Assembly: GCF_016860545.1 (NCBI RefSeq)
Contig: NZ_BNEB01000003.1
Span: forward strand, 2,046,001 to 2,110,000
Length of the DNA stretch: 64,000 nt
From: Streptomyces asoensis
Lineage (GTDB): Bacteria > Actinomycetota > Actinomycetes > Streptomycetales > Streptomycetaceae
Reading direction: 5' to 3'
Part shown: one piece after another, positions 1 through 13,793 of the stretch
How positions within the stretch are numbered: position 1 is the stretch's first letter
Layout of the letters: every line of letters starts with the position of its first letter
Program-made: the position numbers and the translations under genes
The notes under the pieces: generated by a model
What the model was told of the DNA's origin: nothing
What the model saw: only the letters and a program-made list of their open reading frames with translations
Databases searched by the model: none

Positions 1-24
1 GCCGCCAAGTACGTCTTTGGCTGA
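1..24 (+). CDS. secE: SecE C-terminal end (partial)
   Basis: Only the last seven codons (AAKYVFG) and the TGA stop are present; the gene starts before the window. The assignment to SecE, the small membrane subunit of the Sec translocon, rests on its place directly upstream of nusG, the usual bacterial order. The short tail alone would not identify it. Confidence 0.6.
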   Translation, partial: AAKYVFG

Positions 25-31
25 GCCTAGA

Positions 32-66
32 GCGAAGGGCGCCGAGGTATCCGGCGCCCCTTTCGC
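32..66 (+). terminator. secE-nusG intercistronic hairpin
   Basis: GGGCGCCG pairs with CGGCGCCC, extended by GCGAA/TTCGC across a small bulge, and is followed by only a short T run. It lies in the 80-nt secE-nusG spacer. It could attenuate or process the transcript; a full stop is less likely because nusG follows closely. Confidence 0.5.
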
Positions 67-104
67 ATGTTCCACCCCTATGTATCCAGGAAGAAGCAGC
101 CACC

Positions 105-950
105 GTGTCTGACCAGAACCTGAACGACGCCATCGAGCCGGACGAGTCCGTGGACGACGAGCTCGACATCGTCGAGGGCGCGGACGAGGTGGACGAGTTC
201 GAGGCTGCCGAGACCGAAGCGGGTGAACCCGCGGAGGAAGCCGCACTCCACGTCGAGGACGAGGAAGCCGACGAGGACGTCGAGACCGAGGACGTCGTCG
301 AAGAGGCCGAGGAAGAAGAGCCGGCCGAGCCCGTCGACCCCGTCGTCGCCCTGCGCGAGGAGCTGCGCACCCTCCCCGGCGAGTGGTACGTCATCCACAC
401 GTACGCCGGCTACGAGAACCGCGTGAAGACCAACCTGGAGCAGCGCGCCGTCTCGCTGAACGTCGAGGACTACATCTTCCAGGCCGAGGTGCCGCAGGAA
501 GAGGTCGTCCAGATCAAGAACGGCGACCGCAAGACCATCCGTCAGAACAAGCTCCCCGGCTACGTGCTGGTGCGCATGGACCTGACGAACGAGTCCTGGG
601 GCGTCGTGCGCAACACCCCCGGTGTCACCGGCTTCGTGGGCAACGCGTACGACCCGTACCCGCTGACGCTGGACGAGATCGTCAAGATGCTCGCCCCGGA
701 GGCCGAGGAGAAGGCCGCCCGTGAGGCCGCCGAGGCCGAGGGCAAGCCGGCTCCGGCCCGCAAGGTCGAGGTCCAGGTGCTGGACTTCGAGGTGGGCGAC
801 TCGGTCACCGTCACCGACGGCCCGTTCGCCACGCTCCAGGCCACGATCAACGAGATCAACGCCGACTCGAAGAAGGTCAAGGGCCTCGTCGAGATCTTCG
901 GCCGCGAGACCCCGGTCGAGCTGTCCTTCGACCAGATCCAGAAGAACTAG
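105..950 (+). CDS. nusG: Transcription termination/antitermination factor NusG
   Basis: NusG binds RNA polymerase, affects pausing and Rho-dependent termination, and links transcription to the leading ribosome. The 281-aa product has an acidic, Glu/Asp/Ala-rich N-terminal extension of about 95 residues. The NGN domain follows ([11 protein letters not shown] near residue 97, then [12 protein letters not shown]), and a C-terminal KOW domain starts near residue 225 ([16 protein letters not shown]). The extension makes it longer than the roughly 180-aa E. coli protein, as is usual in actinomycetes. The GTG start is preceded by AGGAAG. The gene follows secE and ends in a strong terminator, so secE-nusG is a unit apart from rplKA. 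Confidence 0.97.
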   Translation: MSDQNLNDAIEPDESVDDELDIVEGADEVDEFEAAETEAGEPAEEAALHVEDEEADEDVETEDVVEEAEEEEPAEPVDPVVALREELRTLPGEWYVIHTYAGYENRVKTNLEQRAVSLNVEDYIFQAEVPQEEVVQIKNGDRKTIRQNKLPGYVLVRMDLTNESWGVVRNTPGVTGFVGNAYDPYPLTLDEIVKMLAPEAEEKAAREAAEAEGKPAPARKVEVQVLDFEVGDSVTVTDGPFATLQATINEINADSKKVKGLVEIFGRETPVELSFDQIQKN

Positions 951-971
951 ACCTTCTGGACGTACGCCTTC

Positions 972-1045
972 CGAACAGGTCAGACGGGCTGTCGCCGCGG
1001 GTACCTCCCGCCCGGCGAGGGACTGTCTGACCTGCTCGGTTTTTG
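972..1045 (+). terminator. nusG terminator
   Basis: A 14-position stem (13 pairs, one A/C mismatch) is formed by CGAACAGGTCAGAC and GTCTGACCTGCTCG. It encloses a GC-rich inner hairpin and is followed by a run of five T. It resembles a classical intrinsic terminator and separates nusG from rplK. Confidence 0.8.
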
Positions 1046-1070
1046 ACCGCGCATGGATACCCGTTATCGT
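1043..1070 (+). promoter_or_regulatory. Predicted rplKA promoter
   Basis: TTGACC, a 16-bp spacer and TATCGT fit a principal sigma factor (HrdB) promoter. The -35 box starts inside the T run of the nusG terminator, so the two elements overlap. A start near 1077 would give a leader of about 65 nt to rplK. Confidence 0.6.
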
Positions 1071-1142
1071 TGTGCGGTATGCCTCCATCCGGATCATCCG
1101 GACCGGACGGCTGAAAACTCTCACTAGGACCCGGAGAGAGCA

Positions 1143-1577
1143 ATGCCTCCCAAGAAGAAGAAGGTCACGGGGCTCATCAAGCTCCAGATCAACGCCGGTG
1201 CGGCCAACCCCGCGCCGCCGGTCGGCCCCGCGCTCGGCCAGCACGGCGTCAACATCATGGAGTTCTGCAAGGCCTACAACGCCGCGACCGAGTCGCAGCG
1301 TGGCTGGGTGATCCCGGTGGAGATCACGGTCTACGAGGACCGTTCCTTCACCTTCATCACCAAGACGCCGCCGGCCGCGAAGATGATCCTCAAGGCCGCT
1401 GGTGTCGAGAAGGGCTCGGGCGAGCCGCACAAGACCAAGGTCGCCAAGATCACCGAGGCGCAGGTCCGTGAGATCGCCACGACCAAGCTTCCCGACCTGA
1501 ACGCCAACGACCTGGACGCCGCGTCCAAGATCATCGCTGGCACCGCCCGCTCCATGGGCATCACGGTCGAAGGCTGA
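1143..1577 (+). CDS. rplK: 50S ribosomal protein L11
   Basis: L11 binds the GTPase-associated centre of 23S rRNA and is part of the thiostrepton target. The 144-aa product has the conserved Pro-rich N-terminal domain ([20 protein letters not shown]) and the rRNA-binding C-terminal domain ([22 protein letters not shown]). The ATG is preceded by GGAGAGAG. The gene pairs with rplA 85 nt downstream, the usual two-gene operon, in which L1 is the known autoregulator in other bacteria. Length and motifs are normal. Confidence 0.98.
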
Positions 1578-1662
1578 TCCCCAGCCCCGTAGCACCTTCG
1601 TAGCACCGTGGCAGGGCCTGCTCGGCCCCAACCACGACTCCTCAAGACACACAGGAGCAGTA

Positions 1663-2388
1663 GTGAGCAAGCGCAGCAAGTCCCTCCGCGCTGCGGACGC
1701 CAAGATCGACCGGGAGAAGCTCTACGCCCCGCTCGAGGCCGTCCGTCTCGCCAAGGAGACCTCCACGAGCAAGTTCGACGGCACCGTCGAGGTCGCCTTC
1801 CGCCTGGGCGTCGACCCGCGCAAGGCCGACCAGATGGTCCGTGGCACCGTGAACCTGCCGCACGGCACCGGCAAGACCGCCCGGGTCCTGGTCTTCGCGA
1901 CCGGTGACCGTGCTGCGGCCGCGGAGGCCGCGGGCGCCGACATCGTCGGCTCCGACGAACTGATCGACGAGGTCGCGAAGGGCCGTCTGGACTTCGACGC
2001 CGTCGTCGCCACCCCGGACCTCATGGGCAAGGTCGGCCGTCTCGGCCGCGTGCTCGGTCCGCGTGGTCTGATGCCGAACCCGAAGACCGGCACCGTCACC
2101 CCCGACGTGGCCAAGGCCGTCACGGAGATCAAGGGCGGCAAGATCGAGTTCCGCGTCGACAAGCACTCGAACCTGCACTTCATCATCGGCAAGTCGTCCT
2201 TCGACGACGAGAAGCTGGTGGAGAACTACGGCGCGGCCCTGGAGGAGATCCTCCGTCTGAAGCCGTCCGCCGCCAAGGGTCGCTACATCAAGAAGGCCGC
2301 GATCAGCACCACGATCGGCCCCGGCATCCAGGTCGACCCGAACCGCACCCGCAACCTCCTCGTCGAGGAGGACCCGGCCGCGGTCTGA
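1663..2388 (+). CDS. rplA: 50S ribosomal protein L1
   Basis: L1 forms the mobile stalk at the ribosomal E site and represses its own operon in other bacteria. The 241-aa product carries the L1 signature region ([20 protein letters not shown]) and the [20 protein letters not shown] segment. The start is GTG after an AGGAGCAG ribosome site. It is the second and last gene of the rplKA unit, closed by a UUCG-loop terminator. Confidence 0.98.
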   Translation: MSKRSKSLRAADAKIDREKLYAPLEAVRLAKETSTSKFDGTVEVAFRLGVDPRKADQMVRGTVNLPHGTGKTARVLVFATGDRAAAAEAAGADIVGSDELIDEVAKGRLDFDAVVATPDLMGKVGRLGRVLGPRGLMPNPKTGTVTPDVAKAVTEIKGGKIEFRVDKHSNLHFIIGKSSFDDEKLVENYGAALEEILRLKPSAAKGRYIKKAAISTTIGPGIQVDPNRTRNLLVEEDPAAV

Positions 2389-2413
2389 GCCCCACAGCTC
2401 ACCCTCAGTCGGT

Positions 2414-2454
2414 GACGAGCCCCGCAACCTTTCGAGGTGCGGGGCTCGTCCCTT
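2414..2454 (+). terminator. rplKA terminator
   Basis: GACGAGCCCCGCAACCT pairs with AGGTGCGGGGCTCGTC (one bulged A) around a TTCG tetraloop, followed by CCCTTTT. It is a strong intrinsic terminator. Confidence 0.9.
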
Positions 2455-2534
2455 TTGCCGTACGTCTTTTTTCCGTACGACTGTCAGTGCCGTGCGTTAA
2501 CGTTCAGTGACAGGAATCCATGGGGGTGGGACGA

Positions 2535-3458
2535 ATGAAGCACGCGACCCTGTGCCGTGCGGGCCTCTCGATCGCCGCGGTGACCCTGCTGACGTCGATG
2601 ACGGCCTGCTCGCCGTCCGGCGGCTCCGAGGGCGGCTCCGGCAGCGGCGGCTCCGGCGCCTTCGGCAAGGGCGGGGACGGCGACCCCCGGCTCAGCCCCC
2701 TCGCGGCGCTGCGCACCGCCGAGAGGTCCACCGAGGGCGCCGACTCCGCGAAGGTGGAGTCCTCCACGACCATGGGCTCGATGATGTCGATGACGGCGGA
2801 CGGCGCGCTCGGCTGGGGCGACGGTCTCACCGGCACCCTGACCATCACGTACACGGGCGGCACCATGGCCGACACCATGCGCCGGATGGGCACCACGTCC
2901 ATGGAGGCCCGCTACCTGCCCGACGCCTACTACGCCAGGATGGGCGACACCTTCGCGCGGCAGGCCGGCGGCAAGCACTGGATCAAGTACGCGTACGACG
3001 ATCTGGAGAGCCTCGGCGGCAGCTCCGGCGCGTATCTGAAGGACCAGATGCAGAACACCACCCCCAACCAGTCGGTGAAGCTCCTGCTGGCCTCGGGGGA
3101 CGTGCGCAAGGTCGGCACCGAGCGGGTGCGGGGGCAGCGGACGACGCACTACTCGGGCACGGTCGACGTGGCCGACCTCGCGGAGAAGAACTCGGGCCTC
3201 GACCGCGGCCGGCTCGACGACCTGAGGAAGACGCTGGAACAGGCCGGAGTCACCACGGAGACGGTCGACATCTGGGTCGACGACCGGGACCTGCTGGTCA
3301 AGAAGGTGGAGAAGGGCGAGACCACGGCCGGCGCCTACACCCAGACCGCGTACTACAGCGACTACGGCACGAAGGTGTCCGCCGAGGTGCCTCCCGCGAG
3401 CGACACCGCGGACTTCTCGGCGCTGCTCGAACAGCAGGGAACGGGTGCCGGCTCGTAA
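2535..3458 (+). CDS. Lipoprotein of unknown function, copy 1 of a tandem pair
   Basis: The start chosen gives a 307-aa precursor with a basic N-terminus, a hydrophobic segment and a lipobox-like Cys (TSMTAC, Cys near residue 25). This predicts diacylglyceryl modification and anchoring on the outer face of the membrane. A Gly/Ser linker follows, then a domain with KHWIKYAYDD and later TERVRGQRTTHYSGTVD. That pattern resembles the LppX/LprG-like lipid-binding lipoprotein fold of actinobacteria, but the resemblance is by memory only. An in-frame ATG at 2520 would add five residues before the signal peptide and is less likely. The next gene encodes a paralogue. Confidence 0.8.
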   Translation: MKHATLCRAGLSIAAVTLLTSMTACSPSGGSEGGSGSGGSGAFGKGGDGDPRLSPLAALRTAERSTEGADSAKVESSTTMGSMMSMTADGALGWGDGLTGTLTITYTGGTMADTMRRMGTTSMEARYLPDAYYARMGDTFARQAGGKHWIKYAYDDLESLGGSSGAYLKDQMQNTTPNQSVKLLLASGDVRKVGTERVRGQRTTHYSGTVDVADLAEKNSGLDRGRLDDLRKTLEQAGVTTETVDIWVDDRDLLVKKVEKGETTAGAYTQTAYYSDYGTKVSAEVPPASDTADFSALLEQQGTGAGS

Positions 3459-3552
3459 TTCAGAGGAACCGCCCCGGCCCTCCGGGATAGCTTCACGGTC
3501 TTGCTGTGTATCGACCGTGTGTTCTCTGTACGGGGTTGTGGGGGGAAGTCGG

Positions 3553-4365
3553 ATGAGGTCTGCTGTGGGTGCCCTGGGGCTGTCCGTGCTGCTCGTCGCC
3601 GGATGTGCGGCGACGGACGGCACGCAGGGCGGCGGTGACAAGGGCGCCGCGGCGGCCGTCGCCCGGGCCGCCGCGAAGGCGGAGCAGGCCGTGTCCCTGC
3701 GCTACCGCATGACCGGCAGGACGCCGGAGGAGGGCCGGGTCACCGCCGAGGCGGCGATCGGCACCGAGCCGCCGGCCATGAGCCTCAAGTCCACGGTGCT
3801 CGGCGGGCCCGACCGGGGCACGGGAGAGTACCGGCTGGTCGGCGGTGTGCTGTACGTGGGCAGCGACGAGGCGGGTGAGGGCGGCAAGCACTGGGTCAGG
3901 TTCGGCGCACCGGGCTCCTCGCCGAAGGGCCTCAAGGTCGACACCGGCACGGCGGCCGACAAGGTCCGGGCCAACCCCTCGCACGAGAGCGGCTTCCTCG
4001 GCGCGGCCGACGACCTGAAGCAGGCCGGGACCGAAACGGTCGGCGGGGTCCGCACCACCCACTACACGGGCACCGCGACCCTCGACGCCATCCGCGCCTC
4101 CTACGAGGACGACGGCACGGCCGTCCGGCAGCGGACGGAGAAGAGCCTCGCCCAGTACGAGAAGCTGGGTGTGGACGAACTCACGATGGACCTGTGGACC
4201 GACGCCGGGGACCGCACGCGCCAGCTGCGCACGCGGGGCACCGGGCGCCACGGCGAGCTCGACCTCACCATCACCTTCCTCGACTTCGGCAAGCCCGTGA
4301 CCGTCCAGGCGCCGCCCGCCTCGGACACCCTCGACCTGGCCGGGGAGCTGAAGAAGAACCGGTGA
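3553..4365 (+). CDS. Lipoprotein of unknown function, copy 2 of a tandem pair
   Basis: The 270-aa precursor starts at an ATG after GGGGGGAAG. It has a short signal peptide ending in a canonical lipobox (LLVAGC). The body parallels the upstream lipoprotein: GGKHWVRFG matches GGKHWIKYA, GTETVGGVRTTHYTGTATL matches the upstream TTHYSGTVD segment, and both end in a PPASDT motif. Tandem duplication followed by divergence is therefore likely. The reading frame is open further upstream, but that extension would bury the signal peptide. An LppX/LprG-type cell-envelope role is possible but unproven. Confidence 0.8.
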   Translation: MRSAVGALGLSVLLVAGCAATDGTQGGGDKGAAAAVARAAAKAEQAVSLRYRMTGRTPEEGRVTAEAAIGTEPPAMSLKSTVLGGPDRGTGEYRLVGGVLYVGSDEAGEGGKHWVRFGAPGSSPKGLKVDTGTAADKVRANPSHESGFLGAADDLKQAGTETVGGVRTTHYTGTATLDAIRASYEDDGTAVRQRTEKSLAQYEKLGVDELTMDLWTDAGDRTRQLRTRGTGRHGELDLTITFLDFGKPVTVQAPPASDTLDLAGELKKNR

Positions 4366-4433
4366 CGAGGGGGGCACCCGTGGGGCCCGGGCCGGCGGGA
4401 GCGGGCCGGGCGCGGGGCCCCGTACGGGCGGAT

Positions 4434-4463
4434 TTGCTTGACGGTGACCCGTTCACGTACTCT
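4434..4463 (+). promoter_or_regulatory. Predicted rplJL promoter
   Basis: TTGCTT, an 18-bp spacer and TACTCT lie about 235 nt before rplJ, leaving a long leader as is usual for this operon. The -35 box is a weak match. Confidence 0.45.
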
Positions 4464-4469
4464 CCTCGA

Positions 4470-4690
4470 GAAGCCAAAGACCGCTGGTCGTTGCCGTGCT
4501 CTCGTTCGAGGGGGCGGTGGCCGAAGGATCCGCTGCAATGCGGACGACCCGCGCAGGTGTCAGTGGATACGCTCCCGGACCGGTCTCCTCCCACGGAGTC
4601 CGTTCGGTCGAGCAACGCCCCGTGCGCCTGCGCCGGGGCGTTTCGTTGTCCCAGCCCCTTCTGAGCGGTCCTCATCACCCGGAAGGAGGC
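4470..4690 (+). promoter_or_regulatory. rplJL leader, probable L10 autoregulatory RNA
   Basis: The 334-nt gap before rplJ has no gene. Its downstream part is rich in short complementary stretches. At 4614-4642 AACGCCCCG pairs with CGGGGCGTT, followed by TCGTTG, which looks like an attenuator. In many bacteria the L10-L12 complex binds this leader to repress translation; that role is inferred here from position and structure. Confidence 0.5.
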
Positions 4691-4699
4691 CGACGCTCT

Positions 4700-5230
4700 A
4701 TGGCAAGGCCCGACAAGGCTGCCGCGGTGGCCGAGCTGACGGACGCGTTCCGCAGCTCGAACGCCGCCGTGCTGACCGAGTACCGGGGTCTCACCGTGGC
4801 GCAGCTCAAGACGCTGCGTCGTTCGCTCGGTGAGAACGCCCAGTACGCCGTGGTGAAGAACACGCTGACCAAGATTGCGGCCAACGAGGCCGGGATCAAC
4901 ACGCTCGACGACCTTTTCAACGGTCCGACGGCGGTCGCCTTCATCACCGGTGACCCGGTGGAGTCGGCGAAGGGTCTTCGTGACTTCGCCAAGGACAACC
5001 CGAACCTCGTCATCAAGGGCGGTGTCCTTGACGGCAAGGCACTGTCCGCCGACGAGATCAAGAAGCTCGCGGACCTCGAGTCCCGCGAGGTTCTGCTCTC
5101 CAAGCTGGCGGGTGCCTTCAAGGGCAAGCAGTCCCAGGCTGCGCAGCTCTTCCAGGCGCTTCCCTCGAAGCTCGTCCGCACCGTGGACGCCCTTCGCGCC
5201 AAGCAGGACGAGCAGGGCGGTGCCGAGTAA
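4700..5230 (+). CDS. rplJ: 50S ribosomal protein L10
   Basis: L10 anchors the L7/L12 dimers to the ribosomal stalk base. The product starting [13 protein letters not shown] is 176 aa, the normal size, and contains the [19 protein letters not shown] segment of the L10 family and a helical C-terminal tail that binds L12. The start is the ATG after GGAAGGAGG; the frame is open upstream only by chance. It is followed after 124 nt by rplL, with which it forms the stalk operon. Confidence 0.98.
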   Translation: MARPDKAAAVAELTDAFRSSNAAVLTEYRGLTVAQLKTLRRSLGENAQYAVVKNTLTKIAANEAGINTLDDLFNGPTAVAFITGDPVESAKGLRDFAKDNPNLVIKGGVLDGKALSADEIKKLADLESREVLLSKLAGAFKGKQSQAAQLFQALPSKLVRTVDALRAKQDEQGGAE

Positions 5231-5354
5231 CTCGGCTCGCGCATTGACCGCCGCCTGAGGCAGCCCGCCGCAGGCAGGTGGTCGCAGCGGGCCGACTGTA
5301 CGCCCGCCAGACATGTACATCGGCACCAGCCGAATTAGTGGAAGGAAAGCCGTC

Positions 5355-5735
5355 ATGGCTCTCACCCAGGACGAACTGCTCGCCGAGTTCGAGGGCATGA
5401 CCCTCATCCAGCTCTCCGAGTTCGTGAAGGCGTTCGAGGAGAAGTTCGACGTCACCGCCGCCGCCGCGGTCGCCGTCGCCGGTCCGGCCGGTCCGGCCGC
5501 CGCCGCCGAGGCCGTCGAGGAGCAGGACGAGTTCGACGTCGTCCTCACCGGTGCCGGCGAGAAGAAGATCCAGGTCATCAAGGTCGTGCGCGAGCTGACC
5601 TCCCTGGGTCTGAAGGAGGCCAAGGACCTCGTCGACGGCGCCCCGAAGCCCGTCCTCGAGAAGGTCGCCAAGGAGGCCGCGGAGAAGGCTGCCGAGTCCC
5701 TCAAGGCCGCCGGCGCCTCCGTCGAGGTCAAGTAA
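5355..5735 (+). CDS. rplL: 50S ribosomal protein L7/L12
   Basis: L7/L12 is the multi-copy stalk protein that recruits translation factors. The 126-aa product has the N-terminal dimerisation helix region, an Ala/Pro/Gly hinge ([18 protein letters not shown]) and the C-terminal factor-binding domain ([20 protein letters not shown]). The ATG follows GGAAGGAAAG; a longer in-frame start at 5313 has no ribosome site. The gene ends just before a terminator, so rpoBC is transcribed largely from its own promoter. Confidence 0.98.
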   Translation: MALTQDELLAEFEGMTLIQLSEFVKAFEEKFDVTAAAAVAVAGPAGPAAAAEAVEEQDEFDVVLTGAGEKKIQVIKVVRELTSLGLKEAKDLVDGAPKPVLEKVAKEAAEKAAESLKAAGASVEVK

Positions 5736-5804
5736 CACCCTCCGGTCGGCGACGACCGGACGCGCAGGCTGAATCAGTCCCTCCGGGGCTGTAACGCTCA
5801 CGCA

Positions 5805-5842
5805 CCGAAGAGCGATCATCCATCTGGGTGGTCGCTCTTCGG
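5805..5842 (+). terminator. rplJL terminator or attenuator
   Basis: CCGAAGAGCGA pairs with TCGCTCTTCGG around a 16-nt loop, with only a weak T run after it. Read-through into rpoBC remains possible. Confidence 0.7.
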
Positions 5843-6291
5843 CGTTCCTGGAAGCGCGGCCACGGTTGCCCTGCACCCGCGTGACCGGGGGGTATGGTGA
5901 TCTTCATCGTGTCTCCGAGCGCCGTTCGTCGCGCAGGGGGGCCTTGACGAACCGCACGCAGCGCGCAATTCTCAGGACGCGTCGTCACAACGATCCGAAT
6001 CCGAGGCATGGATCGGCGGCGGAGAGGGCAGTATCACCGTGCGTTGAGGGCTAGCAGACGAGGGCGTTGAGAACTACGAGGGTCTCGAAAAACCCGCACT
6101 GGACATCAGTGTGCCAAGTGGCTACACTGTCCCTTTGCGCTGCCTGTTAGCTGTTCCCTGCCCGTCACCAGGGGCATGCCCTCACTTGAGCCGGACGACC
6201 AGACAATCCCTCACCTGGGATTTCTGTCTCTGCGCGCAGGAGAGGGGCCGGTACGCGCGTAGTGAGTCCGAGCCCTCGGAAGGACCCCCTC
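5843..6291 (+). promoter_or_regulatory. rpoBC upstream region with predicted promoter
   Basis: This 449-nt stretch has no credible gene. It contains TGGACA (6100-6105), a 17-bp spacer and TACACT (6123-6128), the best HrdB-like promoter in the region, placing a start near 6135 and a leader of about 157 nt. The ribosome site GGAAGGA is at 6278-6284. Nothing else was recognised. Confidence 0.65.
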
Positions 6292-9200
6292 TTGGCCGCC
6301 TCGCGCAACGCCTCGATCGCGAATACGAACAACGCCGCCAGCACCGCCCCGCTGCGCATCTCCTTTGCAAAGATCCGGGAGCCCCTCGAGGTTCCGAACC
6401 TTCTCGCGCTGCAAACCGAGAGCTTTGACTGGCTGCTCGGCAACGAAGCCTGGAAGGGTCGCGTCGAGGCCGCCCTGGAGTCCGGTCAGGACGTCCCCAC
6501 CAAGTCCGGTCTGGAGGAGATCTTCGAGGAGATCTCCCCGATCGAGGACTTCTCCGGGTCGATGTCGCTGACGTTCCGCGACCACCGCTTCGAGCCGCCG
6601 AAGAACAGCATCGACGAGTGCAAGGACCGCGACTTCACGTACGCGGCCCCGCTCTTCGTGACGGCCGAGTTCACCAACAACGAGACCGGCGAGATCAAGT
6701 CCCAGACGGTCTTCATGGGCGACTTCCCGCTCATGACCAACAAGGGCACCTTCGTCATCAACGGCACCGAGCGTGTCGTGGTGTCGCAGCTGGTCCGTTC
6801 GCCGGGTGTCTACTTCGACTCCTCCATCGACAAGACGTCCGACAAGGACATCTTCTCCGCCAAGGTCATCCCCTCCCGGGGCGCCTGGCTGGAGCTGGAG
6901 ATCGACAAGCGCGACATGGTCGGTGTCCGCATCGACCGCAAGCGCAAGCAGTCCGTCACCGTCCTCCTGAAGGCGCTCGGCTGGACCACCGAGCAGATCC
7001 TCGAGGAGTTCGGCGAGTACGAGTCCATGCGCGCCACCCTGGAGAAGGACCACACCCAGGGCCAGGACGACGCGCTGCTCGACATCTACCGCAAGCTGCG
7101 TCCGGGCGAGCCGCCCACGCGTGAGGCCGCGCAGACGCTGCTCGAGAACCTCTACTTCAACCCCAAGCGCTACGACCTCGCCAAGGTCGGCCGCTACAAG
7201 GTCAACAAGAAGCTCGGCGGCGAGGCCCCGCTCAACGCGGGCGGGCTGACCGTCGAGGACGTCATCGCGACGATCAAGTACCTGGTGAAGCTGCACGCCG
7301 GGGAGACCGAGACGGTCGGCGAGTCCGGTCGCTCGATCATGGTCGAGACCGACGACATCGACCACTTCGGCAACCGTCGTATCCGCAGCGTCGGCGAGCT
7401 CATCCAGAACCAGGTCCGTACGGGTCTGGCGCGTATGGAGCGCGTCGTGCGCGAGCGCATGACGACCCAGGACGTCGAGGCGATCACGCCGCAGACCCTG
7501 ATCAACATCCGGCCGGTCGTCGCCTCCATCAAGGAGTTCTTCGGCACCAGCCAGCTGTCGCAGTTCATGGACCAGAACAACCCGCTGTCGGGTCTGACGC
7601 ACAAGCGTCGTCTCAACGCGCTCGGCCCGGGTGGTCTCTCCCGTGAGCGGGCCGGCTTCGAGGTCCGTGACGTGCACCCGTCCCACTACGGACGCATGTG
7701 CCCGATCGAGACGCCCGAAGGCCCCAACATCGGTCTGATCGGTTCGCTCGCCTCCTACGGCCGCGTCAACGCGTTCGGTTTCGTGGAGACGCCGTACCGC
7801 AAGGTCGTCGACGGCGTCGTCACCGACGACGTCGACTACCTGACGGCCGACGAAGAGGACCGCTTCGTCATCGCGCAGGCCAACGCCACGCTCGACGACA
7901 ACCTGCGCTTCACCGAGAACCGCGTCCTGGTCCGCCGTCGTGGCGGCGAGGTCGACTACGTCCCCGGTGACGACGTCGACTACATGGACGTCTCGCCGCG
8001 CCAGATGGTGTCGGTCGCGACCGCCATGATCCCGTTCCTCGAGCACGACGACGCCAACCGTGCCCTCATGGGCGCGAACATGATGCGTCAGGCCGTGCCG
8101 CTCATCAAGAGCGAGGCCCCGCTCGTCGGCACCGGCATGGAGTACCGCTCCGCCGTCGACGCCGGCGACGTGGTCAAGGCCGAGAAGGACGGTGTGGTCC
8201 AGGAGGTCTCCGCGGACTACATCACCACGACCAACGACGACGGCACGTACATCACGTACCGCCTGGCCAAGTTCTCCCGGTCCAACCAGGGCACCTCGGT
8301 CAACCAGAAGGTCATCGTCAACGAGGGCGACCGGATCATCACCGGTCAGGTCCTCGCCGACGGCCCCGCCACCGAGAACGGCGAGATGGCCCTGGGCAAG
8401 AACCTGCTCGTGGCGTTCATGCCGTGGGAGGGTCACAACTACGAGGACGCGATCATCCTGTCGCAGCGCCTCGTGCAGGACGACGTCCTCTCCTCGATCC
8501 ACATCGAGGAGCACGAGGTCGACGCCCGTGACACCAAGCTCGGCCCCGAGGAGATCACCCGGGACATCCCGAACGTCTCCGAGGAGGTCCTCGCCGACCT
8601 CGACGAGCGCGGCATCATCCGTATCGGTGCCGAGGTCGTCGCCGGTGACATCCTCGTCGGCAAGGTCACGCCCAAGGGCGAGACCGAGCTGACGCCGGAG
8701 GAGCGCCTGCTGCGCGCGATCTTCGGTGAGAAGGCCCGTGAGGTCCGTGACACCTCGCTGAAGGTGCCGCACGGCGAGATCGGCAAGGTCATCGGCGTCC
8801 GCGTCTTCGACCGTGAAGAGGGCGACGAGCTGCCGCCGGGCGTGAACCAGCTGGTCCGCGTCTACGTGGCACAGAAGCGCAAGATCACGGACGGTGACAA
8901 GCTCGCCGGCCGCCACGGCAACAAGGGTGTCATCTCCAAGATCCTGCCCATCGAGGACATGCCGTTCCTCGAGGACGGGACCCCGGTCGACATCATCCTC
9001 AACCCGCTGGGTGTGCCGTCCCGAATGAACCCGGGACAGGTGCTGGAGATCCACCTCGGCTGGCTCGCCAGCCGCGGCTGGGACGTCTCCGGTCTCGCCG
9101 ACGAGTGGGCGCAGCGCCTCCAGGTCATCGGCGCCGACCAGGTCGCCCCCGGCACCAACGTGGCCACCCCGGTCTTCGACGGTGCGCGTGAGGACGAGCT

Positions 9201-9777
9201 CGCGGGTCTGCTGAACCACACCATCCCGAACCGCGACGGAGAGCGCATGGTGCTCCCGACCGGTAAGGCGCGGCTGTTCGACGGCCGCAGCGGTGAGCCG
9301 TTCCCGGACCCGATCTCGGTCGGCTACATGTACATCCTGAAGCTGCACCACCTGGTCGACGACAAGCTCCACGCCCGCTCGACCGGTCCGTACTCGATGA
9401 TCACCCAGCAGCCGCTGGGTGGTAAGGCGCAGTTCGGTGGTCAGCGCTTCGGTGAGATGGAGGTGTGGGCGCTGGAGGCTTACGGCGCCGCGTACGCCCT
9501 CCAGGAGCTGCTGACGATCAAGTCCGACGACGTCACCGGCCGCGTGAAGGTCTACGAGGCCATCGTCAAGGGCGAGAACATCCCCGAGCCCGGCATCCCC
9601 GAGTCCTTCAAGGTGCTCATCAAGGAGATGCAGTCGCTCTGCCTGAACGTGGAGGTGCTGTCCAGTGACGGTATGTCCATCGAGATGCGTGACACCGACG
9701 AGGATGTCTTCCGCGCTGCGGAGGAGCTCGGCATCGACCTGTCCCGGCGTGAGCCGAGCAGCGTCGAAGAGGTCTGA
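6292..9777 (+). CDS. rpoB: DNA-directed RNA polymerase subunit beta
   Basis: RpoB forms one jaw of RNA polymerase and the rifamycin pocket. The TTG start at 6292 is chosen because GGAAGGA lies 7 nt before it and because it gives the 1161-aa form expected in Streptomyces; a GTG at 6262 would add ten residues without a ribosome site. The rifampicin region near residues 422-444 ([18 protein letters not shown], then [14 protein letters not shown]) has Asn442 at the position equivalent to E. coli Ser531. The C-terminal half carries the conserved [18 protein letters not shown] and [20 protein letters not shown] segments. rpoC follows after 97 nt. Confidence 0.98.
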   Translation: MAASRNASIANTNNAASTAPLRISFAKIREPLEVPNLLALQTESFDWLLGNEAWKGRVEAALESGQDVPTKSGLEEIFEEISPIEDFSGSMSLTFRDHRFEPPKNSIDECKDRDFTYAAPLFVTAEFTNNETGEIKSQTVFMGDFPLMTNKGTFVINGTERVVVSQLVRSPGVYFDSSIDKTSDKDIFSAKVIPSRGAWLELEIDKRDMVGVRIDRKRKQSVTVLLKALGWTTEQILEEFGEYESMRATLEKDHTQGQDDALLDIYRKLRPGEPPTREAAQTLLENLYFNPKRYDLAKVGRYKVNKKLGGEAPLNAGGLTVEDVIATIKYLVKLHAGETETVGESGRSIMVETDDIDHFGNRRIRSVGELIQNQVRTGLARMERVVRERMTTQDVEAITPQTLINIRPVVASIKEFFGTSQLSQFMDQNNPLSGLTHKRRLNALGPGGLSRERAGFEVRDVHPSHYGRMCPIETPEGPNIGLIGSLASYGRVNAFGFVETPYRKVVDGVVTDDVDYLTADEEDRFVIAQANATLDDNLRFTENRVLVRRRGGEVDYVPGDDVDYMDVSPRQMVSVATAMIPFLEHDDANRALMGANMMRQAVPLIKSEAPLVGTGMEYRSAVDAGDVVKAEKDGVVQEVSADYITTTNDDGTYITYRLAKFSRSNQGTSVNQKVIVNEGDRIITGQVLADGPATENGEMALGKNLLVAFMPWEGHNYEDAIILSQRLVQDDVLSSIHIEEHEVDARDTKLGPEEITRDIPNVSEEVLADLDERGIIRIGAEVVAGDILVGKVTPKGETELTPEERLLRAIFGEKAREVRDTSLKVPHGEIGKVIGVRVFDREEGDELPPGVNQLVRVYVAQKRKITDGDKLAGRHGNKGVISKILPIEDMPFLEDGTPVDIILNPLGVPSRMNPGQVLEIHLGWLASRGWDVSGLADEWAQRLQVIGADQVAPGTNVATPVFDGAREDELAGLLNHTIPNRDGERMVLPTGKARLFDGRSGEPFPDPISVGYMYILKLHHLVDDKLHARSTGPYSMITQQPLGGKAQFGGQRFGEMEVWALEAYGAAYALQELLTIKSDDVTGRVKVYEAIVKGENIPEPGIPESFKVLIKEMQSLCLNVEVLSSDGMSIEMRDTDEDVFRAAEELGIDLSRREPSSVEEV

Positions 9778-9785
9778 CGGGAGTT

Positions 9786-9815
9786 CGGCAGGGCTCACCA
9801 CGTTGAGCCCTGCCG
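9786..9815 (+). other. rpoB-rpoC intercistronic hairpin
   Basis: CGGCAGGGCTCA pairs perfectly with TGAGCCCTGCCG around a 6-nt loop. No T run follows, so it looks more like an RNA-processing or stability element than a terminator. Confidence 0.7.
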
Positions 9816-9874
9816 GCCCCAGGACCCCCGTATCAGACCCCAAGACTTACAACCCTGAGAGGGATTGACGCATA

Positions 9875-13774
<3,900 letters not shown>

Positions 13775-13793
13775 GGCGTACGTCTGAACCACT

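Noticed and set aside
6211-9843. A 1210-codon open frame antisense to rpoB
   Set aside because: It mirrors rpoB codon bias in a GC-rich genome, spans the true gene and has no ribosome site or recognisable domain. The same holds for the long antisense frames over rpoC (9833-14971) and fusA.
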